Shown here piece by piece: positions 21,982-30,864 of a stretch of DNA of 64,000 bases. Source of the DNA: Neokomagataea tanensis (GTDB taxonomy: Bacteria > Pseudomonadota > Alphaproteobacteria > Acetobacterales > Acetobacteraceae); contig NZ_CP032485.1 in NCBI RefSeq assembly GCF_006542335.1, positions 2,339,001-2,403,000 on the forward strand, in the 5' to 3' direction. The notes under the pieces were generated by a model. The model was not told where the DNA came from. It ran no database searches and worked only from the letters and a program-made list of their open reading frames with translations. The position numbers and the translations under genes were made by a program. How positions within the stretch are numbered: position 1 is the first letter of the stretch; each line of letters begins with the position of its first letter.

Positions 21982-23388
21982 ATGTCTGAACTCTTTGATC
22001 TGATTGTGATCGGCGGCGGTCCGGGCGGATATGTTGCTGCGTTGCGTGCTAGCCAGTTGGGTCTGCGCGTTGCTGTTGTAGAGAGCACGCATTTAGGCGG
22101 GATTTGCCTGAACTGGGGCTGTATCCCAACCAAAGCACTTCTTCGTTCTTCTGAAATCCATCATCAACTGCACAATTTGAGTGCTTTTGGTTTTTCAGCC
22201 GGCAATGTTTCTTTCGACCTTGAAAAAATCGTAGGGCGCTCACGCGCTATCGCACGCCAAATGGGCCGCGGCATTGGACACTTGCTTAAAAAAGCTAAAG
22301 TCCCAACCTATGACGGGTTTGCTAAGTTGAATGGCCGTGAAGGGGAGGCGCATCGCGTCGACATCTCCAAAGATGGTCAAGCAGTAGTAACGCTCAAAGC
22401 GCCACATGTCATTTTTGCGACCGGCGCTCGCGCTCGTCAGCTTCCAGGGCTTGAAACAGATGGCAAGCTTGTGTGGAGCGCACGCGAGGCAATGACGCCA
22501 AAAGAGCTGCCAAAGCGCCTACTGGTCATCGGCTCTGGCGCGATTGGCATTGAATTTGCTTCGTTCTACCGCAACATGGGGTCAGAGGTCACGATCGCTG
22601 AAGTCGCTGACCGCATCCTCATCGCGGAAGATCCTGAAATTAGTGCTGCAGCCCGCAAGTCCTTTGAAAAACAAGGAATGCAAATCATTACCGGCGCTAA
22701 AGTTGGCCCGCTAAACAAGGGTGAAAACGAAGTTTCAACCACGATTGAAAGCGCCGCAGGGAAAGTTGACCTGACTGTCGACCGCGTCATCTGTGCCGTT
22801 GGTATTGTTGGAAACGTGGAAAACCTCGGCCTTGAAGGTACCAAAGTTCAGGTAGACCGCACACACATCATCACGGACGAATTCTGCCGTACGGGTGAAA
22901 CGGGTATCTATGCAATTGGCGATGTGGCTGGCGCACCTTGGTTGGCGCATAAAGCATCCCATGAAGGTATCATTTGCGTAGAGAAAATTGCTGGGCGTTC
23001 TCCTGAGCCACTGCATGCACTCAACGTACCAGGCTGCACGTATTCTCGTCCTCAAATCGCATCGGTAGGTCTGAGCGAAGAGAAGGCGATTGCGGCCGGG
23101 CACAAAGTAAAAGTTGGGCGTTTCCCTTTCATCGGCAACGGAAAAGCCGTCGCTATGGGTGAAACCGAAGGCATGGTGAAAACTGTTTTCGATGCTAAAA
23201 CAGGCGAACTTCTCGGCGCTCACATGATCGGTGCAGAAGTTACGGAAATGATCCAAGGCTACGTCATCGCCCGCACAGGCGAATTGACCGAGGCAGAGTT
23301 GATGGAAACGGTTTTCCCGCATCCAACAATCTCAGAAACGATGCATGAAGCAACCTTGTCTGCCTTCGACGGCGCATTACATATCTAA
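21982..23388 (+). CDS. lpd: Dihydrolipoamide dehydrogenase (E3)
   Basis: The flavoprotein that reoxidises the lipoyl arms with NAD+. The 468-residue protein has the FAD motif VIGGGPGGYVAALRA, the redox disulfide in GGICLNWGCIPTKAL, the NAD motif VIGSGAIGIEFA, the second FAD motif GIYAIGDVAG and the C-terminal His-Glu in FPHPTISETMHEA. It is the last enzyme subunit of this PDH operon, three bases after pdhC. Confidence 0.97.
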   Translation: MSELFDLIVIGGGPGGYVAALRASQLGLRVAVVESTHLGGICLNWGCIPTKALLRSSEIHHQLHNLSAFGFSAGNVSFDLEKIVGRSRAIARQMGRGIGHLLKKAKVPTYDGFAKLNGREGEAHRVDISKDGQAVVTLKAPHVIFATGARARQLPGLETDGKLVWSAREAMTPKELPKRLLVIGSGAIGIEFASFYRNMGSEVTIAEVADRILIAEDPEISAAARKSFEKQGMQIITGAKVGPLNKGENEVSTTIESAAGKVDLTVDRVICAVGIVGNVENLGLEGTKVQVDRTHIITDEFCRTGETGIYAIGDVAGAPWLAHKASHEGIICVEKIAGRSPEPLHALNVPGCTYSRPQIASVGLSEEKAIAAGHKVKVGRFPFIGNGKAVAMGETEGMVKTVFDAKTGELLGAHMIGAEVTEMIQGYVIARTGELTEAELMETVFPHPTISETMHEATLSAFDGALHI

Positions 23389-23391
23389 CAC

Positions 23392-24393
23392 ATGTCACAA
23401 CGCATCACGATCGATCACCGCCAGTCTTTAGGTATTGCGCCGCCGGTAGTGGAGCCCAAAATAGGGCTCCGCCACCCGGAAAAAGCGCACCGGCCCGATA
23501 ACCCAATCCAGCGAAAACCAGCTTGGATACGGGTTAAAGCGCCGAACCACCCCGTGTACCATGAGACACGGAAACTGATGCGCGATAGCAACCTCGTTAC
23601 GGTTTGCGAAGAAGCCGCTTGCCCCAATATCGGAGAGTGCTGGTCCCAGCGGCATGCGACCATGATGATCATGGGCGAAATCTGTACTAGGGCCTGTGCC
23701 TTCTGCAACGTGACGACTGGTTTGCCAAAAGCCCTCGACGCTGACGAACCGCGACGCGTTGCGGAAGCCGTAGCCAAATTAGGCTTAAGGCACGTTGTTA
23801 TAACATCCGTTGACCGCGATGATTTGCCTGATGGCGGCGCAAGACACTTTGCGCGTGTCATCAACGCTATCAGGGACGCATCTCCCACCACAACGATCGA
23901 AATCCTTACGCCTGACTTCATGCGCAAAGATGGCGCTTTGGAGATTGTCGTTGAAGCTCGCCCCGATGTTTTTAATCACAATATCGAGACTGTTCCGCGC
24001 CTGTACCCAACCATTCGGCCCGGGGCTAGGTATTACCAGTCTCTTCGTCTCTTAGACGGGGTAAAACGCCTCGACCCAACGATTTTCACAAAATCCGGGC
24101 TTATGTTAGGATTAGGCGAAGAACGCTTGGAGGTGTGGCAGGTCATGGATGATTTTCGTATTGCGGACGTCGATTTCTTGACGTTGGGACAATATCTTCA
24201 ACCGACCCCCAAACATGCCGCCGTAGCTGATTTTGTAACGCCTGAAGCCTTTGAAAGTTACGCTAAGACAGCGCGCGTCAAGGGCTTCCTGCAGGTCAGT
24301 GCGTCACCTCTTACACGCTCATCTTACCATGCGGACAGCGATTTTGCTCAACTGCGCGCCGCCCGAAACAGCCGACTGAAAGACATCGCCTGA
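23392..24393 (+). CDS. lipA: Lipoyl synthase
   Basis: A radical SAM enzyme that inserts two sulfurs into octanoyl-protein to form the lipoyl group used by PdhB and PdhC. The 333-residue protein carries both clusters: the auxiliary cluster C-x4-C-x5-C ([12 protein letters not shown]) and the radical SAM C-x3-C-x2-C (CTRACAFC). The C-terminal RSSYHAD gives the Ser that ligates the auxiliary cluster. It lies three bases after lpd, so lipoate maturation is made together with its targets. Confidence 0.97.
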   Translation: MSQRITIDHRQSLGIAPPVVEPKIGLRHPEKAHRPDNPIQRKPAWIRVKAPNHPVYHETRKLMRDSNLVTVCEEAACPNIGECWSQRHATMMIMGEICTRACAFCNVTTGLPKALDADEPRRVAEAVAKLGLRHVVITSVDRDDLPDGGARHFARVINAIRDASPTTTIEILTPDFMRKDGALEIVVEARPDVFNHNIETVPRLYPTIRPGARYYQSLRLLDGVKRLDPTIFTKSGLMLGLGEERLEVWQVMDDFRIADVDFLTLGQYLQPTPKHAAVADFVTPEAFESYAKTARVKGFLQVSASPLTRSSYHADSDFAQLRAARNSRLKDIA

Positions 24394-24845
24394 TGCCTAC
24401 CCATGCCGAACAGCGCCTCATTGCTTATACGCCTGAGCAGCTTTTCGATCTTGTCGCGGATGTAGGCAAGTACCCACAATTCCTGCCTTGGTGTGTTAAA
24501 GCCGTTGTCAAAAGCCACACCGAAAAGGAACTTGTTGCTGATCTTACGGTCGGTTTTGGTCCATTCCGGGAGAGTTTTACCAGCCGCGTGACCCTTGAGC
24601 GCCCGACGCGTATCCACGTGCGCTACGAAAAAGGCCCTTTTAGATACCTGAACAACGTTTGGACTTTCACCCCCGATCCACGCGGGTGTCTTGTAGATTT
24701 TTTTGTAGATTTTGAGTTCAAATCTCGGCTTTTGCAAAATGCAATGGGTGTTGTTTTCAATGAGGGTGTGCGCCTCATGGTATCTGCTTTTATCAAACGT
24801 GCTAGAGACATTTATGGTGTAAGTCTCGCAGAAAAAGCGAAGTGA
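24393..24845 (+). CDS. RatA/COQ10 family START-domain protein
   Basis: A 150-residue START/polyketide-cyclase-like protein: PTHAEQRLIAYTPEQLFDLV, KYPQFLPWCVKAV and the C-terminal helix FNEGVRLMVSAFIKRARDIYG. Bacterial members are called RatA or COQ10-like; the eukaryotic proteins bind ubiquinone. The position after lipA is standard in alphaproteobacteria and does not prove a toxin role. The start codon shares one base with the lipA stop (TGATG). Confidence 0.88.
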   Translation: MPTHAEQRLIAYTPEQLFDLVADVGKYPQFLPWCVKAVVKSHTEKELVADLTVGFGPFRESFTSRVTLERPTRIHVRYEKGPFRYLNNVWTFTPDPRGCLVDFFVDFEFKSRLLQNAMGVVFNEGVRLMVSAFIKRARDIYGVSLAEKAK

Positions 24846-24916
24846 TTTAAAACCGCGTTATCTGGAGAGCGTTAAAGAAGAGGAACAAGGATCATCTTAC
24901 GACAAAGGATAATGTC

Positions 24917-25165
24917 ATGATGAAAAAAGCTCTCCTCGCAGTAGTCGCTCTCACAGCAGCAGCTTCAGTTTCATCGCCTGCACTGGCAAAGCACCACGGC
25001 CATCACCACAAGAAGACAACCAAGACAGTCTCCAAGAAGGCTGTTTCGGACCCAGCAACGGACGCTCTCAACAGTGGTTCGCTGCAAAAGGCACAAACGC
25101 CAGTTGTCCCTGCGACACCTGCTCCAGCAGCGCCCGCACCAGCACCGGCTTCAAGCGGTCAGTAA
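24917..25165 (+). CDS. Small secreted His/Lys/Pro/Ala-rich protein
   Basis: An 82-residue protein with a clear signal peptide (MMKKALLAVVALTAAASV, cleavage likely after SPALA). The mature part starts KHHGHHHKKTTKTVSKK and ends in a Pro-Ala repeat. No domain is recognised. Small proteins of this type are common in acetic acid bacteria; the His cluster could bind metal, which is only a guess. AAGGA precedes the ATG by eight bases and a strong terminator follows, so it is probably a single-gene unit. Confidence 0.75.
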   Translation: MMKKALLAVVALTAAASVSSPALAKHHGHHHKKTTKTVSKKAVSDPATDALNSGSLQKAQTPVVPATPAPAAPAPAPASSGQ

Positions 25166-25187
25166 TTTCTAAAGCTGCAACGCAGTT

Positions 25188-25225
25188 CACCCGCTTTGGA
25201 CAAAGCTCCAAAGCGGGTGTTTTAT
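25188..25225 (+). terminator. Strong intrinsic terminator after the small secreted protein gene
   Basis: CACCCGCTTTGGA (25188-25200) and TCCAAAGCGGGTG (25207-25219) form a perfect 13-bp stem with a six-base loop followed by TTTTATT. It also marks the convergent end of the metI gene. Confidence 0.92.
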
Positions 25226-25887
25226 TATGCACCTCTTTGAGGTGAAGTTCGTTTGGCTGCCCAATTACCAAGAGCTTGAATTAATCCCACTAGGGCAATC
25301 AATACGAAGACAACAGCTATCATCACTTGGGTATTAAAACGCTGATAGCCGTAGCGAATAGCTAAGTCCCCCAAGCCACCGGCGCCAATAGCCCCTGCCA
25401 TTGCGGATGCGCCAGTTAGAGTAATCAATGTAACAGTCAAACCGCTAATGAGGCTGGGCAGAGCTTCAGGGATAACTCCGTAGCAAATCACCATCCACCG
25501 GGAGCCGCCCATTACTTGCACGGCCTCGATCAGACCCGTGTCAACGCCTCTTAAAGCGATCTCAGCAATACGTGCATAATACGGAATTGCAGCAATTGAT
25601 AAAGGAACAATTGCCGCAGCGGTACCCAAAGACGTACCCACGACCCAGCGCGTTACAGGCAACAAAATCACCAATAATATGATGAATGGCACCGCACGAA
25701 GTGCATCAATAAGTAAGCTAATAGGTTTTGCTATGAAAGGATTACCATATAATTCTTTCCGACTTGCCGAGAACACAATAACAGCGAGCGGCAAACCCAC
25801 TAGAACTGAAATTAATCCTGCGGCGAGGACCATCACAAGTGTCTGTTCCGTGGCTTGCCAGACCAGATTAATAATGAGCCGGGACAT
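25225..25887 (-). CDS. metI: Methionine ABC transporter permease
   Basis: A 220-residue permease with five or six membrane helices and the EAA loop EAVQVMGGSRW ... IPEALPSLISG that contacts the ATPase. It matches MetI, the inner-membrane part of the D/L-methionine importer. It overlaps metN by 20 bases and ends the metQ-metN-metI unit, in which the solute-binding gene is first instead of the ATPase as in E. coli. Confidence 0.93.
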   Translation of the reverse strand: MSRLIINLVWQATEQTLVMVLAAGLISVLVGLPLAVIVFSASRKELYGNPFIAKPISLLIDALRAVPFIILLVILLPVTRWVVGTSLGTAAAIVPLSIAAIPYYARIAEIALRGVDTGLIEAVQVMGGSRWMVICYGVIPEALPSLISGLTVTLITLTGASAMAGAIGAGGLGDLAIRYGYQRFNTQVMIAVVFVLIALVGLIQALGNWAAKRTSPQRGA

Positions 25888-26905
25888 AACCCAAAACCTC
25901 CATGAGTTGTGTCCTATCGGAAAGATACGCGGTCATCTCTTCCGACAAAGGCTTATCAAGGGTGAACACCATATCAACCGTCGGTACGCCGGCATACAAA
26001 CTTGCTCCCCCTGAAATGAGCACCAGTCTGAGGTCAAAGCGGATCGAAATATCCGAAATGAACGCCGTCGATGCTTCATCCCCTACGAGCAGCGCTCTTA
26101 CCACACTTAAATGCTTCTCAAGGGGCTTGTTCGTTAGATTGCTTTGTAGGGTGTGGGGCAGAGCAGGGCGGGTTTCGTTCAATAGGGCCTGAACAGCGGG
26201 CGGGTTGTTGGAGCGCGTTAAGAGATCAAGTATCGCGCCGTTGTGAACGAGTTCTCCCTGATCTAGCACCAATACTCTTTGAGCAAAGCGGCGAATGACG
26301 TCCATCTCGTGCGTAATGAGGATAATGGTCAAACCCAGTTTGCGATTTATATCGCTCAGAAGGTCCAGTACCGCCGTCGTGCTCTGCGGGTCCAGTGCTG
26401 AAGTAGCTTCGTCACACAAAAGCAGGGACGGCGCGTTCGCTAGCGCCCTCGCTATACCGACCCGCTGCTTTTGCCCTCCCGATAATTGTGCGGGATATTT
26501 TTCGCTGTGCTCGCCAAGACCAACCAGTTCCAGCAGTTCTTTAACGCGGGCTTTTATGTCGTTTGACGACCAACCCGCTATTTTTAGGGGTAGGGCTACA
26601 TTTTGAGCTACGGTCTTTGTTTGCAGCAAATTAAAATGCTGAAAGACCAAACCTATATTCTGTCTAGCCTTCCGCAAATCCCGCTCTGCCAGCGTTGTAA
26701 TGTCTTGACCTTGGAGTACTACGCTCCCTTGGTCAGGCTTTTCCAAGCCACACAAGGCACGCAGTAATGTCGATTTTCCTGCGCCAGATGGGCCAATAAG
26801 ACCAACAATCTCGCCTTTTTCGACCTCAAACGAAATATCTTTTAAAACAGGGCTTTTCGCAAAACTATGCCAAAGCCCCGCAACACTAAGAACACTCATG
26901 GCCAT
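25868..26905 (-). CDS. metN: Methionine ABC transporter ATP-binding protein
   Basis: A 345-residue ATPase with Walker A GPSGAGKSTLLRAL, Q-loop VFQHFNLL, signature LSGGQKQRVGIARAL, Walker B LLCDEATSALDP and the switch His in LITHEMDV. The C-terminal 80 residues (ISGGASLYAGVPTVDMVF and following) form the NIL regulatory domain, which binds methionine and shuts off uptake. It overlaps metQ by about ten bases. An internal ATG two codons in (26899) may be the real start. Confidence 0.95.
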   Translation of the reverse strand: MAMSVLSVAGLWHSFAKSPVLKDISFEVEKGEIVGLIGPSGAGKSTLLRALCGLEKPDQGSVVLQGQDITTLAERDLRKARQNIGLVFQHFNLLQTKTVAQNVALPLKIAGWSSNDIKARVKELLELVGLGEHSEKYPAQLSGGQKQRVGIARALANAPSLLLCDEATSALDPQSTTAVLDLLSDINRKLGLTIILITHEMDVIRRFAQRVLVLDQGELVHNGAILDLLTRSNNPPAVQALLNETRPALPHTLQSNLTNKPLEKHLSVVRALLVGDEASTAFISDISIRFDLRLVLISGGASLYAGVPTVDMVFTLDKPLSEEMTAYLSDRTQLMEVLGYVPAHY

Positions 26906-27708
26906 GCTGGCAGTGTCGAGCCATGGTAGACATCTAGCAGAACTTTTTTAACATTTGGCTGCTGATAGGCATCGACTAGCTTTTTGACCCAAGGAGCCTT
27001 CGCGTCTTCTTCGTTAACAGCGATGAAGTTCGTGTACGGATTATTTTGCAGAGCTTCTTGTGCAATGCGCTGATGCACAACATCAATTCCTGACTTATGT
27101 GCCCAATCCGTATTAACCACTGCCGCGTCAAGATCGGACAATGCGCGACCCACAACCCCAGCGTCTAACTCTTTCACGTTTAAATTGCGTGGATTATCGG
27201 TAATATCTAGTACAGTTGGCAAAAGGCCCGCGCTGTCCGAGACTTTTATCAAACCTTGAGTTTGTAAAAGTAACAATGCACGACCTTCATTGCTTGGGTC
27301 GTTTGGCACACCAATACTTGCACCTTTAGGTAACTCGGAGACACTGTGCCACTTGGTGGAATATAGCCCAATCGGTGAAACATACATGTTTCCGACCGGC
27401 ACAATATGGAAACCATGGGCTGCAATTTGCGCCTTCAAAAAAGGCCCATGCTGGAAGGCATTTGCCTGGACGTCGTGCTCTGCCAGTGCCTCATCAGGCA
27501 GATTGTACTCTGAGAAGGTAACAACCTCCACCTTCAAGCCATTTTTAAGAGCATTCTGTGACACAACACGCCAGACGTCCTCATCCTCGCCAGACATGAT
27601 GCCGACACGTAGAGGAGTAGGGGTGCCTTCTTCAGCGTTGATGTGTCCAAAGGATGCGGCCCCCATGAACGCCGCAAAGGCCAAAAGAGTATGACGACGA
27701 GAAAGCAT
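26896..27708 (-). CDS. metQ: Methionine-binding protein of the Met importer (NlpA/MetQ family)
   Basis: The 270-residue periplasmic binding protein has a signal peptide (MLSRRHTLLAFAAFMGAAS, cleavage near INA-EEG) without a lipobox Cys, so it seems to be soluble, unlike E. coli MetQ. Family motifs are FSEYNLPDEALAEHDVQANAFQH, shown here as ALAEHDVQANAFQH, and IGVPNDPSNEGRALLLL. The ATG at 27708 fits the signal peptide and has AAGGA eight bases upstream; an in-frame ATG at 27741 has neither. No SAM riboswitch is apparent in the 100 bases before it. Confidence 0.92.
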   Translation of the reverse strand: MLSRRHTLLAFAAFMGAASFGHINAEEGTPTPLRVGIMSGEDEDVWRVVSQNALKNGLKVEVVTFSEYNLPDEALAEHDVQANAFQHGPFLKAQIAAHGFHIVPVGNMYVSPIGLYSTKWHSVSELPKGASIGVPNDPSNEGRALLLLQTQGLIKVSDSAGLLPTVLDITDNPRNLNVKELDAGVVGRALSDLDAAVVNTDWAHKSGIDVVHQRIAQEALQNNPYTNFIAVNEEDAKAPWVKKLVDAYQQPNVKKVLLDVYHGSTLPAWP

Positions 27709-27805
27709 GCAAGCATCCTTTAACACAAAACAAGACCACAAAATAAACGATTTGACGAACAGATAATGTCATTAACGACAAAAGTCTATCCGAAACACCG
27801 ATTTA

Positions 27806-28291
27806 TCAACGTGACAAGATAAGATCCAACGCACGAAGAGCGCTAGCTTGCCTTATTGTGTGCCTGTCACCTTTGAAGAAACAACTTTCCGACTGGGTCT
27901 CAAGCCCTCGTCGAGCAATGGAAAAACAGACGGTTCCTACAGGCTTATAGGCAGACCCTCCACTTGGCCCAGCTATACCCGTAACCGCGACAGACACCGT
28001 TGCACTTTGCGTCCGTGTCAAAGCACCTTCCGCCATTTGTCTGGCTGTCTGCTCGCTTACGGCTCCATGGGCTTCCAGCGTTTCAAGGCTTACATCTGTC
28101 AGTTGGCGTTTGAGAAGATTGGAGTATGTGACAAGTCCGCCTTCAACCACATCTGACGACCCCGGCACTTCGGTCAAGGATGCAACAATCAAGCCGCCTG
28201 TGCAGCTTTCCACGGTGACGAGTTTTTCATCGTAGCTTCTTAAAAATTCAAGAACCTCTTCTGCTTTGGCAATGAGGGGGTCAGTTATCAT
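27806..28291 (-). CDS. CinA-type nicotinamide-nucleotide amidohydrolase (PncC domain)
   Basis: A 161-residue (166 if ATG 28306 is used) stand-alone CinA C-terminal domain: TVESCTGGLIVASLTEVPGSS, then VVEGGLVTYSNLLKRQL, AVSEQTARQMAEGAL and VTGIAGPSGGS. The family deamidates NMN to nicotinate mononucleotide in the pyridine nucleotide salvage cycle. The N-terminal COG1058 half of full CinA is absent. It overlaps the lytic transglycosylase gene by about ten bases. Confidence 0.9.
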   Translation of the reverse strand: MITDPLIAKAEEVLEFLRSYDEKLVTVESCTGGLIVASLTEVPGSSDVVEGGLVTYSNLLKRQLTDVSLETLEAHGAVSEQTARQMAEGALTRTQSATVSVAVTGIAGPSGGSAYKPVGTVCFSIARRGLETQSESCFFKGDRHTIRQASALRALDLILSR

Positions 28292-30146
28292 GAAAAGCGC
28301 TTTCAACGGCGTAAAGCGTAATATTCGCTTCGATATTTAAAACATAAGACCGCGTCTCCCTGTAGGGCAGACGCTCTATCCAATCGAGCAATGTTTCATC
28401 GTTGATATCTGCGACAGGCGGGTTCGCCTTTAACCATGTATCCACCCTGTGCGGGCCAGCATTATAAGAGGCTAAAGCGTACGGAATTACGTGGTCAAAA
28501 CGCTCCAGAAGCTGGCGAATATAAGCACTGCCGACTGTCAGGTTTGTCTGCGGATCTTTCAATCCCTCCGCTGAAACATTGAAACCTTTGAGGTGAGCGC
28601 GCCGCACAACGTCTCGTGCTGCACCCGGTAAAAGTTGCAGCAAACCGACAGCATGCGCTGCGCTCAATGCGTCAGGATTAAATGCACTTTCTTGCCGGGC
28701 AACGCCTAGTATAATGCCTTCAGGCAAATCTGCATCGACTGGCCATGGGTTTGGGTAACCTTGCGGATACAAACTGTACCCCAACCGCGCGAGGCTATGT
28801 GACGCAGCCACAGCACCCGCGGGGACGTTCAACTGTAAGGACAAATCCGCAACAGCCTTCTGCCCTGATGGGGAGGGATTTACCGTTTGCAGCAGCAACA
28901 AGAAAAGCCGCGAATGATCATAATCTCCGCTGTTGGCCAAGCTTCGTGCAGCATCAACCAGGTCTAGGCGCTGCAAAGGTTGTGTTTGGGGCTGGACCTG
29001 CTGGGTGAGCAGCTTATGCATTTCTGCCAGAAACGCATCGCTTTTGGTTTCGCCATTCAGTAGCGCTGTCTTATCCGTTAATTCAGCAAGGGCAAGCTGA
29101 CCATGAATCATGGTTGGGTAGTATGATGCTTCTTTAAACGCCTCTTGAGCGCGATCGTCATCTTCCAGCAGAGCATAGCCCCGGCCAGCCCAATACCAAC
29201 CCGCAGCACGGAAGCGAAGCGGCTGAGCCTGCTGCAAGGCTGCAAAATGCGGCAATGCCATTTCCGCATTTTTAAGGGCTCTGAGTGCTATGTATCCAGT
29301 TAATTCTTCAGCTTCTAAGCGTGCCGTAGTGTCTAGGGAAAGCGTTTGATCGTCTGAGAATTTCAACGCATCTTCGATGCGGTTGAATAGTAAAAAAGTC
29401 CGCGCCAATGTAAGGCGCTCGTTAGTCCATGCAGTCGTAGGACTTTGTTTTTGAAGAGCGAATATCCGCTCATTCCATAGCGCTTGAAGATCATCCAAAC
29501 GATCAGCCCGTTTTAGATATCGGGAATAATACCGCAAAATGATCGGATCATTTTTCTGCGCCTCAGATAAAGACAAGAATGCACTTTCCGCATCAGGTAA
29601 TGCGTAGTGCATGGATAAGCGCGCCGAGGCCAAGGCAGCATCTTGTGGCGCCAAACGGGAGATTTGCCTACGTGCCGAGGTAAGCTTGCCTGCGCCATCT
29701 AAAGTCTCAAAGCGCTGCCATTGATCCTTGGAGGTAAAGCCCGAGCCAAAACGCTGCTCAAAAGCAGCCTCTTGAGCACCATCAACCGCACCACTTATCC
29801 ATAAGCTACGCGCTCCAGCGATGGCGTGCGGCAGATAAGCCACGCATCTCAAGAAAGCCTCGGGCAAGCTGAGCGGTAACGCTGGACAAAGCGCTTGCAG
29901 TTGGCCCGGGTCATTTTCCTGCGAAAGTGCCTTCTGGTAACGCCACATTATGCGGCTCTGCTCAGGCCAGACCGGCCCACTTGTCAAGAAACTCCCGTAC
30001 CGTGAGGCGCTAAATCCGGCCCCGTCGGCACTTGTCAGAAGCAGCCATTCTTGCAGGCGCGCAGATAGCGGCGCCGCCTGAGCGGTGTCTAGGGCAGTGG
30101 CCCCTATGATGATGGAGGCAATGACAGACTTTGCACGTAACCGCAT
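28281..30146 (-). CDS. Soluble lytic murein transglycosylase
   Basis: A 621-residue periplasmic enzyme that cleaves peptidoglycan glycan strands to 1,6-anhydromuropeptides. It has a signal peptide (MRLRAKSVIASIIIGATAL, cleavage near TAQA-APL), a long superhelical alpha region (about 40-450) and a C-terminal SLT domain with the catalytic Glu in GVARQESAFNPDA, then AVGLLQLLPGAA and YALASYNAGPHRV. ATG 30146 gives the cleanest signal peptide; an upstream ATG at 30176 would overlap the TerC gene. It lies between terC and the CinA gene in a three-gene unit. Confidence 0.92.
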   Translation of the reverse strand: MRLRAKSVIASIIIGATALDTAQAAPLSARLQEWLLLTSADGAGFSASRYGSFLTSGPVWPEQSRIMWRYQKALSQENDPGQLQALCPALPLSLPEAFLRCVAYLPHAIAGARSLWISGAVDGAQEAAFEQRFGSGFTSKDQWQRFETLDGAGKLTSARRQISRLAPQDAALASARLSMHYALPDAESAFLSLSEAQKNDPIILRYYSRYLKRADRLDDLQALWNERIFALQKQSPTTAWTNERLTLARTFLLFNRIEDALKFSDDQTLSLDTTARLEAEELTGYIALRALKNAEMALPHFAALQQAQPLRFRAAGWYWAGRGYALLEDDDRAQEAFKEASYYPTMIHGQLALAELTDKTALLNGETKSDAFLAEMHKLLTQQVQPQTQPLQRLDLVDAARSLANSGDYDHSRLFLLLLQTVNPSPSGQKAVADLSLQLNVPAGAVAASHSLARLGYSLYPQGYPNPWPVDADLPEGIILGVARQESAFNPDALSAAHAVGLLQLLPGAARDVVRRAHLKGFNVSAEGLKDPQTNLTVGSAYIRQLLERFDHVIPYALASYNAGPHRVDTWLKANPPVADINDETLLDWIERLPYRETRSYVLNIEANITLYAVESAFHDN

Positions 30147-30162
30147 AGGAACTGCTCTATGA

Positions 30163-30744
30163 TTAATAAACAACATGCTGCCAGACTTCACCGCCACCTT
30201 TGACGATAAGCTCCACAGCGACGAATAGAACAATCGCAAGGCCGACCCAGGCAATCCACTTATAACGCTCAAGGAGTCGGGCAATAAACGAGGCAGCAAG
30301 CGCCATCATCAAAACAGAAGCTACGAGGCCAAAAACCAGAACCCAAGGGTGGCCAACCGCGGCGCCGGCAACAGCCAGCACATTATCGACGCTCATAGAC
30401 AGATCAGCTGCAATGATCCTGACAATGGCTGTCTTTAAGCTGGAAGGCGCATCTATTGTTGGGCCGCTCTGCTCATGCCGAAACTCGTGGAACATACGGG
30501 CACAAACCCATAGCAGCAGCAATCCGCCAGCCAAGGTCAAGCCGACGATAGATAATAGCTGCACCGCTACCAGAGCCAAAACTATACGCAGAACTGCGGA
30601 TAAAAGTGTGCCTGCAAAAATCGCTCTTGTCCGGTCCCGACCAGTCAACTGGCGTACTGCGAGGCCGATTACGACGGCATTGTCTCCCGCAAGAGTGACG
30701 TCAATCAACGTGACTTGTGCGAGAGCAAAAAGGGTATGAATCAT
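30163..30744 (-). CDS. TerC family integral membrane protein (YjbE-like)
   Basis: A 193-residue membrane protein with about six helices and the TerC hallmarks LAGDNAVVIGLAV and AADLSMSVDNVLAVAGAA, in which two Asp-Asn pairs lie within membrane segments. TerC proteins are implicated in metal (often Mn2+) export or metal loading of secreted enzymes; which applies here is unknown. ATG 30744 is preferred over the TTG at 30759. It is divergent from purB. Confidence 0.88.
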   Translation of the reverse strand: MIHTLFALAQVTLIDVTLAGDNAVVIGLAVRQLTGRDRTRAIFAGTLLSAVLRIVLALVAVQLLSIVGLTLAGGLLLLWVCARMFHEFRHEQSGPTIDAPSSLKTAIVRIIAADLSMSVDNVLAVAGAAVGHPWVLVFGLVASVLMMALAASFIARLLERYKWIAWVGLAIVLFVAVELIVKGGGEVWQHVVY

Positions 30745-30864
30745 AGAATCGGGTGACAAAGGTTGTGCTTTCCTAAAAGCGATCCGTGCAATGTTCTCGT
30801 ATTTGGTCTAAGCAACCCCCGTAAAGACCTTAAGGTCGTGACCCACACGCTTTTCGGAGTTCGC

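Noticed and set aside
27720..27805. SAM riboswitch before metQ
   Set aside because: The leader is short and AT-rich, and I could not build a SAM-II or SAM-V fold from it.
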